From Thermogutta terrifontis (GTDB lineage: Bacteria; Planctomycetota; Planctomycetia; Pirellulales; Thermoguttaceae), in NCBI RefSeq assembly GCF_002277955.1, contig NZ_CP018477.1:4671206-4735205 (forward strand): 64,000 nt of DNA. The letters are read 5' to 3'. The number at the start of each line of letters is the position of its first letter. Position 1 is the first letter of the stretch. Positions 61,585 through 64,000 of this stretch are shown here, in pieces. The notes beneath the pieces were generated by a model. It searched no databases. It saw only the letters and a list, made by a program, of their open reading frames with translations, and was not told the origin of the DNA. The position numbers and the translations under genes were made by a program.

Positions 61585-61592
61585 AGAGGAGG
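61585..61592 (+). promoter_or_regulatory. Strong Shine-Dalgarno that fixes the cas6 start
   Basis: AGAGGAGG ends nine bases before the ATG at 61602. It supports that ATG as the original cas6 start, and no comparable site precedes the GTG at 61740. Confidence 0.75.
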
Positions 61593-61601
61593 CTCTTGCC
61601 C

Positions 61602-62348
61602 ATGCGCCTCCAGGTAGTTTATTCTCTCCATCGCGATATGTGACCGGCGGAATATCGCCGCGGCTTTGCCTCACTGCTCAAAGAAGCGATCAAGCAAAGC
61701 GACCCCCTCTGCTTCCAACGTTATTATTCCCGCCTCCACGTGCTTAAGCCGTTTACATTTTCGCTGTTTTTTCCGGGATTAATGCCGGGTGGCAACGGCG
61801 ATTTCCGGGTTGGTAGTAAGGCGATTCTCTACTTCTCTAGCAATTCCCGTGAATTGATCTCCTGTCTTTATAATGGACTGCGCAACCTTCCACAATTTCC
61901 CCTTTTTCATAATACAGCGAGCTTCAGAAGCATCTTCCTTAAACCCATGCGTTCCATTACCGTTGACCACGCGCAGTTTAGAACCATGGCACCAGTGTTG
62001 GTGAACACAAAAGGGGATCCCAACCGCTACTTACTCCCTGAAGATAAAGGATTTGAAGAAGGGCTTAGATTCTCAGTTCGAGAGATTGCCCGCACGTTTC
62101 TCAATATGCCCGATGCCTCAATCGATTTCTGTCCTGTGGACATTCGTCGCAAGGTCGTTCGTCACTACAACATGCATATGCAAGGTTTTGTGGGTATCTT
62201 CGAATTGAGCGGGCCTCCCGAGGTGCTCAACCTTATCTATCAGGTCGGCTTGGGCGTCCGCCGGAGTCAAGGTTTCGGCATGCTGGAGCTCCTCCAAACG
62301 ACCCGCTACGAGAAACTCCCCAAAGGGAAGGAACATATCCATGTGTAG
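61602..62348 (+). CDS. cas6: Cas6 CRISPR endoribonuclease interrupted by in-frame TGA at codon 14
   Basis: Cuts pre-crRNA inside repeats. From the ATG at 61602 the frame reads MRLQVVYSLHRDM, then TGA at 61641-61643, then continues without shift as PAEYRRGFASLLKEAIK, LHVLKPFTFSLFFPG and so on to the stop. Total length 247 residues, normal for Cas6. The Gly-rich C-terminal loop GLGVRRSQGFGMLELL is diagnostic. The uninterrupted part begins only at a GTG at 61740 (202 residues), lacks a ribosome site and loses the first strand and helix and His46, a candidate catalytic residue. Either a nonsense mutation, a base error, or readthrough. Overlaps cst1 by eight bases. Confidence 0.85.
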
Positions 62349-63534
62349 CCTTACCCTATACCCCTCCAACTGGCTCTACAACGCAGGCGTGATTGGCCTA
62401 CTGCGGGTGCTAGAAAGGACTGGAGCAGACCCTCTAAGATGCCTTTCAGAAGCAGCGGTTCAAATAAGATTTTCCATATTATGCTCCAGTGTCAAAGATG
62501 TAGAACTAGAACAAGATGATAAAGAATTCACAATACCTTTACTTGCCCGAGAGTGGCTGTTGGAAAGCTGGGAAACATTGACAGAGAAAAAAGAAAAGAC
62601 TGAATGCGGAAAGATTAAGGAGGTCTGGGGGAAACTTTTTAATACCTGGTATAGAGGTTTCTTTAATGCCGATACAAGATACTTATTCAAAGAATCAAAA
62701 AAAACTAAACCACTAATCATCCAATTTGGTGACTTTGTAAGGTCTTTTGGACACCCCTGGGGAAACGGCGATACATGCTCATTTTGCTTCAGGAATTCTC
62801 GATTTTCCTACAAAAATATCTTCACCTCAGAACATTCTAAACTGCTCGGGGCCTCTGCTGGCGAGAGGGGTGTTCCCAATTCGTTTTGGAATCTCAATCC
62901 TGAACAGAGTCTTCGGATTTGTGATTTTTGCAATTTTGTGTTGCTCAATCACCACCTCGCCCTGACCCGCCTTTCCGACGGCTCGGAAATCTTCATCAAT
63001 GCCCCGTCCTTTCAGGTGATGTGGTATCTGAACAAGTTTGCCCGGGAAGTGCTTGGACCGGCTTCGTCCGAGGAGATGCGGAGTAAAAGAAACATCCTGG
63101 CCATGTCCGTGATCGAGTATGCTACAAAGATCCAAGCGACGCTTGGCGTCTGGACGGGGATGAACATCGAGGTTGTCTCGAAGCGTGGGGGAGAGATCGA
63201 GTTCTTCAGTTTACCCTATGAGGTTATTCAACTCCTTGCGGACCGTCGAATTGCTTCGCTCCTGAGCCAGATCGGAGAGTTCAGCGTTCTCAATCTTGTG
63301 CTCGCTCAGGATTTCTCCCGTCTCCTGGAGCTCGGCTATCGGCTCCTGCGCATCGGACTTAAGACTGTTGTAGAGTGGGGGAAATCAGAGAGAGACTTTG
63401 TGAATCAGACGCTGAGGCTGGAGAAGAACAAGCAACATCCTGCCCGGGTGGCCGATCAACTCTTTCAGCTTTCCGCATTAATAGAGGAAAAGCGCCAAAG
63501 GAGGGAAACGTATGAGCGCTCCTGTATCTTCTGA
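62341..63534 (+). CDS. cst1: Type I-B large subunit Cas8b1/Cst1 (CXXC-CXXC), short form
   Basis: Large subunit of the type I-B Cascade-like complex, involved in target recognition. Residues 6-24 (LYPSNWLYNAGVIGLLRVL) match the Cst1 N-terminus. The name-giving pairs are Cys146-Cys149 (CSFC) and Cys194-Cys197 (CDFC), a probable zinc site. At 397 residues it is shorter than the roughly 500-600 usual for Cst1 (from memory). The missing C-terminal helical part seems to be the next gene, which overlaps it by 23 bases. It overlaps cas6 by eight bases, so they form one operon. Bases about 62450-62830 are distinctly AT-rich against the rest. Confidence 0.88.
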   Translation: MCSLTLYPSNWLYNAGVIGLLRVLERTGADPLRCLSEAAVQIRFSILCSSVKDVELEQDDKEFTIPLLAREWLLESWETLTEKKEKTECGKIKEVWGKLFNTWYRGFFNADTRYLFKESKKTKPLIIQFGDFVRSFGHPWGNGDTCSFCFRNSRFSYKNIFTSEHSKLLGASAGERGVPNSFWNLNPEQSLRICDFCNFVLLNHHLALTRLSDGSEIFINAPSFQVMWYLNKFAREVLGPASSEEMRSKRNILAMSVIEYATKIQATLGVWTGMNIEVVSKRGGEIEFFSLPYEVIQLLADRRIASLLSQIGEFSVLNLVLAQDFSRLLELGYRLLRIGLKTVVEWGKSERDFVNQTLRLEKNKQHPARVADQLFQLSALIEEKRQRRETYERSCIF

Positions 63535-64000
63535 AGCGAGCTTGGAACAGAAACTGCAACAGCTTGAAGAGCAACTAAAGGCGGGGACTCCCGATATCGA
63601 GCAGTTTCGCCAGACCTATGATGCACTGAGGGAGCTGAGTCGTAGGCTTCAGAGCCTCCTCCAGTGGGCCGCAGAAGACCGGCGAGGAACTAAAAATGAG
63701 AAGAAGTTCCAGGGGCTGTATCGGCAAGTCGCCGGATGGAATGCTTCTGAGCTCATGGAAAGCCTGAGGCGCACAGGCTTTGCTTTAAAGAAGGATAGCG
63801 AGCTAAAGGATGTCTTTGACCGACAAGGCTATCGCATCTTGGAGCTTGCCCGAGCCGGTAAGCGGGACGAAGCATTTCATGCCATTCTGCGTATCTTCGT
63901 CTCGGCGAAGAAGGAGTTCCCTTCCCAGCTTGTCGAAGCCTTCAAGCCGGTTTACTCAGATCAGCTTTTTAAGGTTTTTCTGTTTTCGTTCCTGAGCGGC
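63512..64000 (+). CDS. Probable separately encoded small subunit (Cas11-like, Cst1 C-terminal domain), runs off the window
   Basis: An open frame from the ATG at 63512 (AAAGGAGG ends seven bases upstream) to the right edge, 163 residues without stop. It begins MSAPVSSEASLEQKLQQLEE with a helical, charged N-terminus. The later stretch GYRILELARAGKRDEAFHA, then ILRIFVSAKKEFPSQL and FKVFLFSFLSG, resembles the C-terminal region of full-length Cst1 as I remember it (pattern of a helix, R-x-G-x-x-x-F, and a final helical FxxAFLxG). So it probably encodes the small subunit as its own gene. It overlaps cst1 by 23 bases in another frame. Confidence 0.7.
   Translation, partial: MSAPVSSEASLEQKLQQLEEQLKAGTPDIEQFRQTYDALRELSRRLQSLLQWAAEDRRGTKNEKKFQGLYRQVAGWNASELMESLRRTGFALKKDSELKDVFDRQGYRILELARAGKRDEAFHAILRIFVSAKKEFPSQLVEAFKPVYSDQLFKVFLFSFLSG

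Larger units (their letters stand above)
60842..61601. other. Region between CRISPR trailer and cas6, no supported gene
   Basis: 760 bases. Short frames occur (61276-61617 and 61446-61601) but show no family and no ribosome site at their starts. The latter is in frame with cas6, but there is no reason to join them. A promoter-like motif lies at 61321-61348. Confidence 0.5.

Noticed and set aside
61276-61617. 113-residue open frame upstream of cas6
   Set aside because: No family, no ribosome site, and it overlaps the cas6 start in another frame.

Overview
The window looks like part of a Planctomycetota chromosome, probably a Pirellulales-type and possibly thermophilic lineage such as Thermogutta (an inference, not a match). 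The clues are the GC-rich coding style, a 1005-aa exported protein with an N-terminal FEPLEHRDLLS planctomycete export motif, several Tat-exported oxidoreductases, an ExbB/ExbD operon coupled to a giant protein ending in a squalene-cyclase-like domain, a YHS protein next to a polysaccharide-export lipoprotein, and intergenic REP-like hairpin clusters. No rRNA, tRNA, insertion sequence or prophage was seen.

Layout. 1-1863: end of PTS enzyme I and an aldo/keto reductase. 2142-12044: a co-directional cluster of TPR protein, ExbB, ExbD, a cyclase-domain membrane protein and a YkgJ-type cysteine-cluster protein. 12072-18423: lactonase, small lipoprotein, epoxyqueuosine reductase (queG), a hairpin cluster, a Sua5/YrdC-LMW phosphatase fusion, rpiB and an unknown gene. 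18545-24105: glmS, a flippase-like membrane protein and gmd on the minus strand, then a TIM-barrel isomerase. 24174-32550: beta-helix exoprotein, sod, a hairpin cluster, small genes (BON domain), a cupin and ligA. 32995-41973: GH106-like glycosidase, Tat-exported aldo/keto-reductase-like protein, a large hairpin cluster, thiD, a DUF2905-type protein and a GT4 glycosyltransferase. 41967-55285: YHS protein, polysaccharide-export lipoprotein, two Tat-exported flavoproteins, a polytopic membrane protein, rho, an ADP-ribosylglycohydrolase-like protein, rpmB and glyA.

55286-64000 is a CRISPR-Cas locus. A leader with a promoter-like motif, a perfect 12-bp dyad and a hairpin touching the first repeat precedes 73 repeats and 72 spacers. 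At the distal end are two diverged copies of a roughly 200-bp inverted-repeat element, each followed by a CRISPR repeat remnant. Then come cas6, a CXXC-CXXC large subunit (Cas8b1/Cst1) and an open reading frame leaving the window. cas6 carries an in-frame TGA at codon 14. The large subunit stops early, at 397 residues, and a separate overlapping gene with its own strong Shine-Dalgarno encodes what looks like its helical C-terminal (Cas11-like) part. These are the most unusual features of the window.

How genes work together: the TPR/ExbB/ExbD/cyclase cluster probably forms an energised envelope machine. gmd, the glycosyltransferase, the export lipoprotein and the GH106 enzyme suggest fucose/rhamnose-type polysaccharide handling. 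cas6, cst1 and the small-subunit gene would process the array and form the effector together with genes beyond the right edge.
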